DNA of 64,000 nucleotides from Tanypteryx hageni (GCA_028673005.1 CM054116.1:27071840-27135839), one strand, 5' to 3'. Shown: positions 28,401-34,814, numbered from the stretch's first letter. The notes: generated from the sequence alone by a model not told the origin. Translations and numbers: made by a program.

Positions 28401-31400
28401 AATATTCTTGATAAGTCAAATACCCATGAATATCTAAATAAATATGTCAACAGTAATACTAAATATAGATACTCTAGCTTGAGTTTGCACTTAAGACTCC
28501 AGATTAGTGAAATCTGCCATGTTTGCAATGATTTTTCATGGATGTTATAGACAGGAGTGGCCTGAAGTATTTCTGCACCCTGGATGAGATTTCAGTGCAG
28601 CATCCCCTTCAGATAATTTTAAGAAGACATTAAAATGTAAATTTTAATTTATACATTGCTCCTTTAAAATTAAATTATGGACTATGAAAATTTTGAAGGA
28701 ATGTCATTGAAAGTGTCTTTTCCATCCAACACTTGTCCACTAGCAAATGGTGTATAGATAGCTTGTTGAAAAAGCACCCCTTAGGTCAGTGGTTCTCAAC
28801 CAATGTGTCGAGAGACAATGGTATGTCGCAAAGAGCTGTAAGGTGTGTAGCCAAAAATTTAAATAACAACTTGTTACAAATAATGTAAATTTTGTCTTTC
28901 TATTGCATAATTTTTAATTACAATAGAAACAATGTATAGGCTTAAACTCTTTGAATTATTACACACTACTCCTTTGCTGGATTGCAGTGTGCCGCACATG
29001 TGAGCATTGACTGTCATGTATGTCACGATGGAAATAAAGTTGAGAACTGCTGCCATAGGTTATGGCACCCCCAGCAGCCACCTTACTCACCATTACCTCA
29101 GACCAGCCATAATTATAGTTAATAGTTCTTCATTTAACCTTCAGATTACTGAAAGTTAAACAGTTTAATATTAAATATAAAAAGAGAAAAATCATTTAGA
29201 ATCGATAATCTAGAGCAGAGGTTTGCAAACTTTTTTGTTTATGACCCAAAATTTGAAATCACATTCGCCTTGCAACCCAAATGGTACTGGTACCTACTCA
29301 GGATCCCAGCAATTTGGTGTATATTTATTAGAATAATAATAAATAAAATATTTAGAAAAATAAATGTGGACAGAATTGCTCAATTTTCTCCAATTTTATT
29401 TTATTTCCTGAATAAAGTTCAATTTTTGGAATGGGTGCATGAAAAAACAAAATGGAACTATTGAATCAAAGCATTCCTTCACTGAAATTTTAGGAAAGTT
29501 TTCAAATTTTTTTAGAACAAAGAAAGCTGCAAGTGCTAATTTATTTGAAATTAATAAAAATATAAGCATCACTGTTTGCTCAACTGATTGTAAATGCAAG
29601 CCCCTCATGTTTAGTGGCTTTCATGATGCTGTTGCACCTTTGTGATCAGCTGATCCAATCTTGGTTTAATATTTATAGAGAGAGTGTAGTGCAGATCATT
29701 CTGAGGATGAAGTTTATTTCTTGCCTTTGTCTTGATGACCACAAAGCTTGAGGAAGATTAAAAATTATGGGTTTAGTTCATCAGCTTTGCAAATTGTATT
29801 TCAAACTTAAAGTAAATAAGCTCTTATGAAATTCAATATTGCAAATACACTCAGAACAACAGATTCTGACTTCATGGCAGTACCTTGAAACTAGCACACT
29901 TTACTGAATGAACACCAGAGTCTGAAATCATGAATGGCAGCTTTTTCAATCTTCAGTAAGTCAAAGTGAAAGGGACCTATAAAATGTGTGTTAGACAAGG
30001 CATGGGTGGTTACAAATCTGTCCACAAAAATGAATTCAACAAGAACTCCCCACTCCAAAAAACATCCGAGTTTGTGAGAAGTTGGCAAGCTGCCAAGGTT
30101 TGAATATATCACTGTAAGATCAAGCGAAGTTTAGAAATGAAATATTGCTATGGAATCTTTTTTCATAATATCTGTCTGTCTTGGTGGTCCTTCTTTACAT
30201 TTATTGTTGTTAGTAACAAAAATTTACAATTTTTCACTTTGGGACTGAAGATCATCCATGACCCATCATAAGGTCTTTGTGACCCAAACTTGGGTCACGA
30301 CCCTGGGTTTGGGAACCCCTGATCTAGAATGTGGGGCTTGAGGTGGCAGAGTGGCTACAGTGTTGGCCTTCTACACAGCAGTCCCAGGTTCAAATCTGGC
30401 AGTGTCGGTTTTTCAACCTGGGATTGCCCTGTACTTTATTTATGTGGTTTTAGGAGAATGTGTGATTCAGAGCTCTGTCCTTTGGAAGGGATGTTAATCA
30501 TTTGGCCCCCTTGGTGCTCTTCATAAGAGTAGGCTAATGCCAGCACTGGTTTTCCCTCCTCTCTTCTTTGTGTGTCCTTAATGGAAGGCAACGAGAAACC
30601 ACAACACCATGTGTGTCCTGGTCAGTCAAACCAATCTAAGGATTGATTACCAATGATGATGATGAACCTAGGATGTTAGGTGTCATTCAAATTTTCAGTC
30701 AATTCGATAAAAGATTGATACATTCATTCTTTCCTCTTTCAACATTCATTCAAACTCTGACATCACTTTTAAATCTAATTGATCAACTGAAGTTGTACCA
30801 TGAGAATGCGGCTTTTAGATTGACAGCCTAGCTTAGTAATTTTGTTTTATGAAATGGTACCTGAACTTCCTCTTACTTGTAAATTATGAACTCACCTTAA
30901 AAATTTTTTTTATATAGTTGTTTATATACTTGAATAGATTTTCAAAGGGAATTCAGAGCAAGTGACAGTAGTGCTTGCTGTTGAAGAGAAGCTTTAAAAA
31001 ATCTTTTAATGAAAATAATATAAAGGCAATCTTTTCCTTTATCTTATATAGCTAATTTGCAAATGGTGTAATCTGTAACTTCTTAATAGATAGTACACTG
31101 TACTCGGGGGCGGCACGAGCAATTTTGGCGTCCTGAGTGAGATAGTACTCCAGCATCCCTATCTGTAAATGTTTGTTGAGATAGAGTGAATCCCCAATAT
31201 AGTGAGAATTTATAAAATTCATAAAAATACTTGTTATAATGAGTACTCATATAATCTGGTAATTTAATTCTGTATATGTCATGTTAAGAAATTGCCGCTG
31301 ATGGTATTTTCACTCACTATAAGGAAGTTCTCTTTATAGTATGCTGTCCTCTTTTATTGAGGTTACACTGTATTTACAAAGTTTATGTTAATTTATTCAT

Positions 31401-34400
31401 CATTCTGTAAATATTATCGATAATGAAAAAATAAAAGGAATGTCATCAAGATGCCAGCCTGTTCCACGATATAAATTGGTATGCACTATTTATTCACCTG
31501 CAAGTAAGGCATAGATAGATGATTGGAGTAACGCCAGCCATCCGGCTTGCCTACACCTTGAGCCAGCACTGACACTACTTATTATTAGTATCCAAATTGA
31601 TGGTAAATTAAAAAATAACAAGATGATTAAAAAACTATTCTTTCCTCTTCATAAATAGCAACAACTTGACCTGGAGAGATGTTCAACATATTATTGTAAA
31701 AAGTGCAAAAAAACCTGCTGATGGAAGTGGTTGGGAAATAAATGGTGCTGGTCTTTGGTATCATCACTTCTATGGATTTGGAGCAGTTGATGCTTCAAAA
31801 GCTGTTGATTTAGCTACTACTTGGTTCAATGTTCCGATTCATAATAATTTCACAGTTGAAATTTTTGGATTACCATGGTGAGATTTGAAGTAATTTTATT
31901 GATGTAATGAATACTGTTTTTATTTTTAAGGCAAAGGAAGCTTAATTAGCATTATTGTAAGATTGACAGATTTCAGAATATTGGACATGACTTCTTTCTG
32001 CCTTGTTTGGCTGAAACCAGGTGGTTTTGTGTCACAGAATTTATGCTTATAGGGTTCATAAAATTGGAAAAACAAATAATATGAAATGAAAGTAATATAT
32101 GTTATCATTTTAAGAAATTTACTCAACACACCTTTCTGGGACAAAGTAATGTAACCCCCTATTTAATGAATGTCTAGAAATCATATATTAGTAAATTATA
32201 CAATCTCTTGACAAAAAATTTGTCAGTAAGCAATTGTCATTTAATGCAAAGATAAATTGTTATGCATTGAAAAATGATATTAAATTTTAAATACTCCACT
32301 TTATAAAGAAAATTTAATGGTTTTGTGCTAAACTTAAATTCATTCTTTTGTTTATTTCAGTGCACTACCACATAAAAGAAATACTACACTCACTGTTAAT
32401 GTTAAATCATCATCTGAGATATTCAAATTGGAACATATCAAGTTAAAAATTACTTTGCTTGGTCTACCAAGAGGAAAAATTGAATTGCTTGTAATCTCCC
32501 CATCAGGTAATCTCCTGGACATAGCAAAATCTTGATCATAAGAGATTATTTTTAATGTACTCTGCAGAACTAATGGAGCAATCATTCCCTGAAATGCAAT
32601 TAATAACATATTACATTTTCACTTTCCAATAAGGAAAAATGGTTCTTTCTGCATAACTGGTGATGCAAAATATAAACAAACCAACGTACCACCGCCAACA
32701 AGAAATGAAACTACTGCAAGGCACTCATACTTGGTGCGCGGGATACGACTGCTCGGCCCACAATATTTACCCCCCGGGTTGGGTAACTTAGTTAAAGTGT
32801 TTTTGGTTTCTTTCCACATTCACTGTGGCCCACCCCCTCGGGTTGGATATCACTCGTTGTAATATCATCATTAAGTGAAATGTCACCATTAAAATACCAC
32901 CAGTTGCCACTTGAAGAAGAAGTGGGCACCAGGTTTCTGCAGGAACAGAGAACAATTGCAAAAAAATGGAATTGCAGCAGCGGCCACCCATTGTATATCG
33001 ACTTTGGCTATGATTCCTGATGGAATTGCAGTTTAGCAGGATTAGATTGAGGATGCATGCGGGAAACTGCTTCCAAGGATTGCGGTTGATTTAAGTGGTA
33101 ACATTTCACTTAATGATGATACCACAATGAGTGATACCCAACCCAACCTGAGGGAGCGAGCCACAGGGAATGTGGGAAGAAACCAAAAACATTTTAACTA
33201 ACTTACCCACCCGGGGAGGGAGGGGGGGCAAGTACGAATATGTCATGCCTTCCATTTCACGTTGCTTTCTCATCAGCAGTGCTACATCAGTTTGTTTACA
33301 TTTTGCATTTAAAAAAATATGAAGCAGCTGTGTATACGAGTGAATGAAGAGCTCCCACATAGCAAATGGCAAATTTAATTTTTAATGTGGGCATTTTACA
33401 ATAAATTTTTATTAATTACAGTATATTTACTTTACTGAATGAACATTGTAATAGTTTTATATTGGGAGACATCAAAAAGTAACATAGCCTGAATTGCAGA
33501 ATTTGGAGAAAGTGTATTTAAAAAAATTTATCATATACAAAGATACAACATACCTACCACATTACTTTTTTACTTAGTCACCATCTTGACTTAAACATTT
33601 GTCCCAGTAATTCTTGATATCTTGGTATCATAGAAATCCTCATCAAGTTCAAGTAACCATGAAGAGATGTTCTGTTGCATTTCTTCTTGATCTTAAAAAC
33701 GTTGACCACCCAAATATATTTTCAAGTTCATAAGGAGGTTGAAGTCAGAGGGTGCAAGGGTGCAGCTTCAACTTGGTGAATTTTGTAACATCTCAAATGG
33801 GAAGTTTTGGGCCATCCACCTCACAGTCTAGATCTTACAACCTCTGACTTCCATTTGTTTATGATGCTGATTGATGGGCGATTGACGGTTTCAGGATGAT
33901 GAAGAATTGCATGTGGATATCTCTTCATGGATTCTTGAACTGACAAGGATTTCTATGATACCAGAATCAAGAAGTTTGTAACATGCTGGGACAAATGTTT
34001 AAATCAAAGTAAAGTAATGTGGTAGATTGTAAGTTTGTATAACATACATTTTTTCAAATACACCTCCAAATTTCATCATTGTTTGTAATCTTACTTTTTG
34101 ATTTCCTCTTATATGAGTTGTGGTTTTAAATTTAGAAGGCCATGAATTGGATAGTGTGATTTGCTTGCTTCAAACCTGGTATGGTTCAATAAACTCCACT
34201 CCTGTCAGCATGTTCACATACAAAATTATGTACTTAAAATACCATTAAGTGATGTACATAAACCTGTGATTATTATTGTAAATGTATGCATAAGCTCAGC
34301 CATGAAAAGTTGATCTTAAGCAAAGCATTTGGCTCTCATTAACTTTCATAATTTATGCTGATACTGCAATGTTACTTTAGAGAAGAGTGCAGGTTAAAGA

Positions 34401-34741
34401 ATTTAAGGAAAAAATATTTAGCACTCATGACTTCTATAATAAATTAGTTTAAGTATTTATTTTGTATTAATTTTATTTACTTTTTGGGTAATTTTGATTA
34501 ATTTTCATTTTTGATCCGATGTCATCAAAAATTCACAGGCACGAAATCCCAACTTCTAACTAAGAGGCCCTTGGATAATGATGCTAGAGGTTTCAAAGAA
34601 TGGAGCTTTGTGTCAACTCACTTCTGGCTTGAAAATCCTGATGGTTTATGGCAGATAGTTATTTTTAATCATTCTGGACAAACTGGTTTACTAGAAAAGG
34701 CAAGAATTACATTATTTGGATCAATTATTAACTCATATTAA
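1336..34741 (+). CDS. Proprotein convertase (subtilisin/kexin-like), 12 exons
   Basis: A secretory-pathway serine endoprotease of family S8B (furin/PC type), which normally cleaves proproteins after basic residues. Twelve exons with GT-AG borders and consistent phases total 1797 nt, or 598 aa plus stop. Residues 1-19 form a signal peptide, about 20-130 a propeptide, about 131-400 the catalytic domain, and about 430-598 the P-domain. Asp165 (in DDG), His209 (in NSHGT), oxyanion-hole Asn314 (in GNGG) and Ser393 (in GTSAAAP) are all present. The protein stops directly after the P-domain, with no Cys-rich, transmembrane or amphipathic tail. The oxyanion Asn argues against PC2, which has Asp, although NSHGT resembles PC2. 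Oddities: no basic motif precedes the catalytic domain, and the family RGD in the P-domain reads RGK here. An AATAAA begins right after the stop codon. Exact orthology is uncertain. Confidence 0.88.
1619..1714 (+). CDS. Convertase exon 2: propeptide middle
   Basis: The acceptor AACAAG precedes [10 protein letters not shown], which corresponds to the YYHF stretch of furin-type propeptides. The exon contains an ERK dibasic that could serve as an internal propeptide site. The donor CGA|GTAATT keeps phase 0. Residues 51-82. The 3' half is poorly conserved, so the donor choice is less certain than the others. Confidence 0.68.
1789..1959 (+). CDS. Convertase exon 3: propeptide end and start of catalytic domain
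   Basis: The acceptor is TTTCAG and the donor TTT|GTAAGT. The exon ends with [11 protein letters not shown], equivalent to the DPxFxxQWYL that opens convertase catalytic domains. In the roughly 30 residues before it, where family members carry RxKR, there is no Arg-Lys or Arg-Arg pair. The only basics nearby are an isolated ARLR and single lysines. Residues 83-139. Confidence 0.85.
2059..2178 (+). CDS. Convertase exon 4: catalytic Asp
   Basis: The exon encodes residues 140-179, including [10 protein letters not shown] with catalytic Asp165. The acceptor is TTAATAG and the donor TAT|GTGAGT, phase 0. It is followed by a 13.3 kb intron. Confidence 0.9.
2392..2730 (-). pseudogene. DDE transposase fragment (mariner/Tc1-like)
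   Basis: The - strand carries an open fragment with [12 protein letters not shown] and a downstream [17 protein letters not shown]. This matches the C-terminal part of arthropod DDE transposases that carry an SPDLTPLDFFLWG-type motif. Only about 110 codons remain, with no recognisable ends or catalytic N-terminal half. Confidence 0.6.
3370..3620 (+). mobile_element. LINE 3' end, left half of a split copy
   Basis: This stretch (GGTATGAGCAGG..., CCATCTTACAATAAAAA...) closely resembles 35107-35620, which follows an endonuclease/reverse-transcriptase C-terminal fragment. The same sequence resumes at about 5260-5335. The copy was therefore split by an insertion of roughly 1.6 kb between 3621 and 5260. 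Confidence 0.65.
3595..3930 (+). pseudogene. LINE reverse transcriptase C-terminal fragment
   Basis: The reading frame contains [14 protein letters not shown] and later [17 protein letters not shown]. This corresponds to the C-terminal region of Jockey/CR1-like LINE polyproteins, and the LINE at 37.8-39.3 kb has the equivalent NSDVHNYDT and FLNKLPYEIK. It is a 5'-truncated 3' end whose tail continues after the MITE at about 5141-5262. Confidence 0.65.
4019..5140. mobile_element. Non-autonomous DNA transposon with internal tandem repeats
   Basis: The left end ACACCACCCTTTTGAACTT matches the reverse complement of the right end (ACACCACCTTCCTGAACTT), giving an inverted repeat of about 25 bp. 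No transposase is visible. The target duplication is unclear because flanks are AT-rich. It sits within the 3' UTR of a LINE fragment, which resumes after 5141. Confidence 0.65.
4197..4860. repeat. Diverged tandem array of about 65-bp units
   Basis: Units of about 60-67 bp recur with the pattern GCAAATGAAAA...ATTACAAAGTGATAA...TTTCTTTTAATT...GTTCAAAATATG. I count roughly eight copies, with an unrelated interruption around 4310-4465. The array makes up most of the interior of the surrounding MITE. Units are irregular and diverged, unlike a CRISPR array. Confidence 0.6.
5545..5720 (+). repeat. Interspersed repeat, copy 1 (second copy at 9610-9790)
   Basis: The segment containing CCGTCCTCAAGTTCTCC and CTCGGTTTGTTTGTTAAAA is repeated in the same orientation at about 9610-9790. 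The two copies lie on either side of the complete hAT element. Confidence 0.65.
5991..8782 (-). mobile_element. Complete hAT transposon
   Basis: The ends read CAGTGGCGGCTCGTAG and, on the other strand, CAGTGGCGGCTTGTG. They are flanked by a perfect 8-bp duplication CATTTAAC at 5983-5990 and 8783-8790, diagnostic of hAT insertion. At 2792 bp it holds one uninterrupted transposase gene on the - strand. The region 8360-8560 upstream of the gene is GC-rich with CGCATGCGC motifs and probably holds the element promoter. Confidence 0.93.
6187..8268 (-). CDS. hAT transposase, ZMYM1/TTF zinc-finger type, uninterrupted
   Basis: A single 693-codon reading frame with no internal stop. A TTF-type zinc finger occupies about residues 55-120: Cys71, Cys73, Cys81 and Cys84, then a HEKSKKH histidine pair. 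Next come a DUF4371-like region and an RNase H-like core with DD252-253 in ADDTTD, Asp318 in FDGANVMKG and CYAHQLNL at 346-353. The C-terminal hAT dimerisation segment contains [15 protein letters not shown] at 628-642. These are the expected catalytic and signature positions of hAT transposases. The intact frame and perfect target duplication imply recent transposition. A domesticated gene of the ZMYM1 type is unlikely because transposon ends are still attached. Confidence 0.92.
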   Translation of the reverse strand: MALHPQEISSVTVSELQQLKFSQLSLHEKVTVKKRGRSTPDILISQPGKSNNKKYIRSFNSEWYQRESWLCGCEVKNALFCFPCLLFGGDVPWTKDGFRNINKMKEKTEKHEKSKKHVDNVVSLSLLGTVSIKEKLSEAYSLSINEHNIKVKKNREILSKIIDCIYFCGNFETPLRGHDEKDDSVNPGVFRGLVNFASKLDSDLKNHLETSAVFKGVSKTIQNEILDCLLQIYHEEIRTEIRKASFVAVMADDTTDVSEHTQMVLVLRYVLNEEIFERFWGFFIPENQTADGISKRILEQLDIILQGNGQKLIAQTFDGANVMKGKKAGVQAKIKAVCSNSDFIHCYAHQLNLIMRNAASITRNARIFFSNILAIPTFFSRSPQRVSILKKHMDVSIPRPSSTRWNFNIRTINRVHENLQPLKNCLTEIQSTSNADQTIAEATGILKYLNDDNFKFWLELFHQIMPHVEIIYNQMQSREISVFEVNEYITNFKTAILELRNSKYCENPSKTLMAEAKEVCDYICVDIMDRYSSTKHLVAAKLFNKKCFTRFKNEHPTKEIVLTTEAYPIIDKEKLETELKVFYCRTDIHEYCKLIELLKFILENNLDDVFSEITKLIKILLTIPMTTSEAERCFSTLKRIKTLLRSTMNSERLNVLAVLSMEKNFLNCHPEIKEKIIELFAQIKTRRMDFIFK
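9610..9790 (+). repeat. Interspersed repeat, copy 2 (first copy at 5545-5720)
   Basis: It shares CTGTCCTCAAGTCCTCC, CTCCCGTAACCTG and GCTCGGTTTGTTTATTAAAA with the first copy. No ends or coding capacity were recognised. A pyrimidine-rich stretch at 9010-9180 lies just upstream. Confidence 0.6.
10080..10250 (+). pseudogene. Pogo/Tigger-like transposase N-terminal fragment
   Basis: The sequence decodes to MNQKRE..., then [20 protein letters not shown] and a following [10 protein letters not shown], interrupted by stops. This resembles the CENP-B/Tigger N-terminal helix-turn-helix (KRKR..LxxKLEVIRRxExG). Only the DNA-binding start is recognisable. Confidence 0.55.
10430..11400 (+). mobile_element. 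Decayed hAT remnant, copy A
   Basis: The region is a diverged direct copy of 36110-37330. Near 11180-11240 it encodes [14 protein letters not shown], the hAT C-terminal dimerisation motif. Stops and frameshifts elsewhere make it a pseudogene. No terminal repeats were identified. Confidence 0.65.
11995..12085 (-). repeat. tRNA-derived SINE head (pol III box-like)
   Basis: On the - strand an A-box-like TAGTTAAGTGG (12061-12071) is followed at tRNA-like spacing by a B-box-like GGATTCAATTCCC (12018-12030). No cloverleaf with proper stems and anticodon was confirmed, so this is called a SINE head or tRNA pseudogene rather than a tRNA. Confidence 0.45.
13127..13672. repeat. Fold-back palindrome, arms of about 260 bp
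   Basis: The arms are about 13127-13386 and 13412-13672, separated by about 25 bp. The left arm contains GAAGTGTTTTTGGTGCCTCC and the right arm its near reverse complement GGAGGAACCAAAAACACTTC. Identity is high but imperfect. No transposase is present. A related fold-back with shorter arms lies at 32756-33225, which shows that this is a mobile family. Confidence 0.85.
13946..14261. mobile_element. piggyBac-type MITE
   Basis: The element is 316 bp flanked by TTAA at 13942-13945 and 14262-14265. The ends are CACATTCAGTGCGGGTG and, reversed, CACATTATGTGTGGGTG. An 18-bp perfect palindrome TGACTTCATATGAAGTCA occurs twice just inside the left end, at 13961-13978 and 14003-14020. There is no coding capacity. 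Confidence 0.82.
14410..14830 (+). repeat. Interspersed repeat of about 430 bp, copy 1
   Basis: It matches 43560-43990 along most of its length in the same orientation, for example CCATTCCTTTCCTCAGAG and TTTTAATGTGCAAGAGAAAA. On the - strand it holds a B-box-like GGGTTCGATTCCAGG (14670-14684), so it may be a tRNA-related SINE. No matching A box was found. Confidence 0.7.
15507..15681 (+). CDS. Convertase exon 5: catalytic His
   Basis: The acceptor is CTTTAG and the donor GGAG|GTATGAG, phase 1. The exon encodes residues 180-237, with His209 in [10 protein letters not shown] and the conserved [17 protein letters not shown]. The Arg that usually follows HGT in convertases is His here. Confidence 0.9.
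15929..17783 (+). mobile_element. hAT element with broken transposase
   Basis: A perfect 8-bp target duplication TTATGCAT flanks the element (15921-15928 and 17784-17791). Weak inverted ends are AGGTATCCCATTT and CTAAGGATCTCATT. The interior encodes degraded pieces of a KIAA1586-like hAT transposase. The same family recurs at about 52.99-54.24 kb and probably as a 0.26 kb MITE near 35.2 kb. Confidence 0.8.
16316..17449 (+). pseudogene. hAT transposase pseudogene (KIAA1586-like)
   Basis: Several frames on the + strand make up the transposase. At 16316-16588 the core includes [20 protein letters not shown]. Around 16911-17449 is the C-terminal dimerisation region, ending [19 protein letters not shown] followed by [12 protein letters not shown]. 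Stops after GIGI-like and GFLE-like positions and frameshifts near 16590, 16800 and 17165 rule out function. Confidence 0.75.
17784..18798 (+). other. Rest of intron 5
   Basis: No exon is recognised. The stretch holds a 22-bp perfect palindrome at 18206-18227 and a diverged pair of ATGCATGAGTG...TTATACATG segments at 18599-18690. These resemble the interior of CENP-B/pogo-type MITEs elsewhere in the window. Confidence 0.45.
18799..18983 (+). CDS. Convertase exon 6
   Basis: The acceptor is TTTCCAG and the donor AAG|GTATAC. It encodes residues 238-299 with VRLLNGK and [12 protein letters not shown]. The S1-pocket Asp expected in GPxDDGKTV is present. By alignment from memory, the acidic residue after KTV (furin Asp264) is replaced by Gly. 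Confidence 0.88.
19252..19378 (+). CDS. Convertase exon 7: oxyanion-hole Asn
   Basis: The acceptor is TTTCAG and the donor TCAG|GTAGGC, phase 1. It encodes residues 300-341 with [17 protein letters not shown] (Asn314) and [14 protein letters not shown]. The Cys of the family NCNCDGY motif is Leu here (NCNLDGY). Confidence 0.9.
19850..20345 (-). pseudogene. piggyBac transposase C-terminal remnant
   Basis: The - strand encodes [19 protein letters not shown] at about 20340-20250. Further down comes a cysteine-rich zinc-binding tail with CELCGR, then YYCSTC and PLCVVPC (about 19990-19852). Both are C-terminal signatures of piggyBac transposases. The intervening sequence is frameshifted and no termini were found. 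The family differs from the copy at 21784-24592. Confidence 0.75.
20544..21690. repeat. Palindromic repeat with duplicated units
   Basis: A unit beginning near ACTATAACTCGTAA...TTTCTTGTAGTAAATGTTG occurs twice in tandem (about 20544-20830 and 20860-21160). It then occurs again inverted at about 21330-21690, so 20860-21200 and 21330-21690 fold back on each other. A short spacer carries CCGCCTCGCTGGTAAAGAATG. A diverged copy of the two tandem units lies at 25590-26225. Confidence 0.75.
21784..24592 (-). mobile_element. piggyBac transposon, full length but broken
   Basis: A 2809-bp element flanked by TTAA (21780-21783 and 24593-24596), with 14-bp identical ends CACGTTCACCCCGG. A near-terminal palindrome GTGACTCACTCGTGAGTCAC lies at 21799-21818 and a diverged second one at 21842-21861. 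The transposase on the - strand is split by frameshifts. Confidence 0.93.
22320..24013 (-). pseudogene. piggyBac transposase pseudogene
   Basis: From 24013 leftwards there is an acidic N-terminus, then a DDE domain part with [17 protein letters not shown] (about 23480). Next come [20 protein letters not shown] (23204), VYTDNFYTS with a catalytic Asp, and [14 protein letters not shown]. The cysteine tail [14 protein letters not shown] lies near 22370. All parts are in order, but the frame changes near 23700, 23300, 22900 and 22590, so no functional protein is made. Confidence 0.9.
25195..26563. mobile_element. Pogo-like MITE carrying a nested repeat copy
   Basis: The left end TACTGTATTTTCCGGTAGAT and the reversed right end TACCATATTTTCCCATTGAT form diverged inverted repeats beginning with TA. 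The ends contain the TGTACATC/TGCACGTTATAC and CGAGTTATCAA motifs seen in pogo-type MITEs. The copy of the 20.5 kb repeat at about 25590-26225 sits inside. Confidence 0.55.
25590..26225 (+). repeat. Diverged copy of the 20.5 kb repeat
   Basis: Two tandem units (ACTATAACTTGTAATTATG..., ACTATAACTCGTAATTATG...) are followed by the AGGAGATGAAAGTTATGACA...CCGCCTCGCTGTAAAGAATG segment. They have the same order and orientation as 20544-21240. The inverted third arm is absent. Confidence 0.7.
26719..26822 (+). CDS. Convertase exon 8
   Basis: The acceptor is TTTTTAG and the donor ACG|GTGAAT. It encodes residues 342-376, with [15 protein letters not shown] matching the SExCSSTLATTYSSG stretch of convertases. 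The rest is divergent. Confidence 0.83.
27241..27417. repeat. Palindromic MITE-like fold-back, 70-bp arms
   Basis: The left arm (27241-27310) and right arm (27348-27417) are near-perfect inverted copies around a loop of about 37 bp. Both contain TATATTGCACTAAAAAGTAA or its complement. There is no coding capacity. It sits in intron 8. Confidence 0.8.
28255..28355 (+). CDS. Convertase exon 9: nucleophile Ser
   Basis: The acceptor is TTTCAG and the donor CCAA|GTAAG, phase 2. It encodes residues 377-409 with [19 protein letters not shown], Ser393 being the nucleophile. Confidence 0.92.
28787..29052. mobile_element. hAT MITE
   Basis: The ends are CAGTGGTTCTCAACC and, reversed, CAGCAGTTCTCAACTTT. 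The flanking 8-mers CCTTAGGT (28779-28786) and CCATAGGT (29053-29060) differ by one base, as expected for an aged hAT target duplication. Confidence 0.8.
29216..30321. mobile_element. Non-autonomous hAT element, 1.1 kb
   Basis: The ends are CAGAGGTTTGCAAACTTTTT and, reversed, CAGGGGTTCCCAAACCCAGG. The flanking 8-mers ATCTAGAG and ATCTAGAA differ by one base. Short reading frames inside are not recognisable as transposase. Confidence 0.8.
30330..30665 (+). repeat. tRNA-derived SINE
   Basis: An A box TGGCAGAGTGGC (30344-30355) and a B box GGTTCAAATCT (30387-30397) lie at tRNA-like spacing. They are followed by about 250 bp of body and a GATGATGATGA tail near 30655. It directly abuts the right end of the hAT element at 29216-30321. 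Confidence 0.75.
30666..31658 (+). other. Rest of intron 9
   Basis: No exon or clear transposon end was recognised. The stretch 31180-31370 has short repeated TATAGTGAG/ACTCACTATA motifs, possibly the ends of a decayed MITE. Confidence 0.4.
31659..31877 (+). CDS. Convertase exon 10: end of catalytic domain, start of P-domain
   Basis: The acceptor is AAATAG and the donor CATG|GTGAG, phase 2. It encodes residues 410-482, with [13 protein letters not shown] and [18 protein letters not shown], both highly diagnostic of convertases. Confidence 0.92.
32361..32506 (+). CDS. Convertase exon 11: P-domain
   Basis: The acceptor is TTTCAG and the donor TCAG|GTAATC, phase 1. It encodes residues 483-531, with [20 protein letters not shown]. 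The position normally occupied by RGD in the RRGDL motif reads RGK. Confidence 0.88.
32756..33225. repeat. Fold-back repeat, same family as 13127-13672
   Basis: The arms are about 32761-32885 and 33098-33220, around a unique centre of about 210 bp. Both arms carry AAAGTGTTTTTGGTTTCTT or its complement and CCCCCTCGGGTTGG. These are shared with the 13.1 kb palindrome. The shorter arms and different centre suggest an older or recombined copy. Confidence 0.8.
33467..34115. repeat. Fold-back repeat, arms of about 185 bp
   Basis: The arms are about 33467-33655 and 33930-34115. Both contain ACATTTGTCCCAG or its complement, GGTATCATAGAAATCC and ATCAAAAAGTAA. The centre holds a degraded stretch of about 270 bp (GACCACCCAAATATATTTTC...) that could be residual transposase sequence but is not readable as protein. 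Confidence 0.75.
34539..34741 (+). CDS. Convertase exon 12: P-domain end and stop
   Basis: The acceptor is TTCACAG. It encodes residues 532-598 with [20 protein letters not shown], the family FNDWAFMTTHSWGENPxGxW segment, then [11 protein letters not shown] and TAA. Stopping here means there is no C-terminal extension. Confidence 0.92.
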
Positions 34742-34747
34742 AATAAA
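34742..34747 (+). promoter_or_regulatory. Polyadenylation signal of the convertase gene
   Basis: AATAAA starts immediately after the stop codon at 34739-34741, implying a very short 3' UTR if used. A second site further downstream cannot be excluded. Confidence 0.55.
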
Positions 34748-34814
34748 AGTGTGCTTTGGAAATATGATAAAGTTTATTTCATTCCTAATGTGATTAAATT
34801 CTTACCTGATTATA

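Noticed and set aside
29396..29645. Opposed short frames within the 29.2-30.3 kb hAT element
   Set aside because: No transposase motif. Both strands are open by chance in AT-rich sequence.
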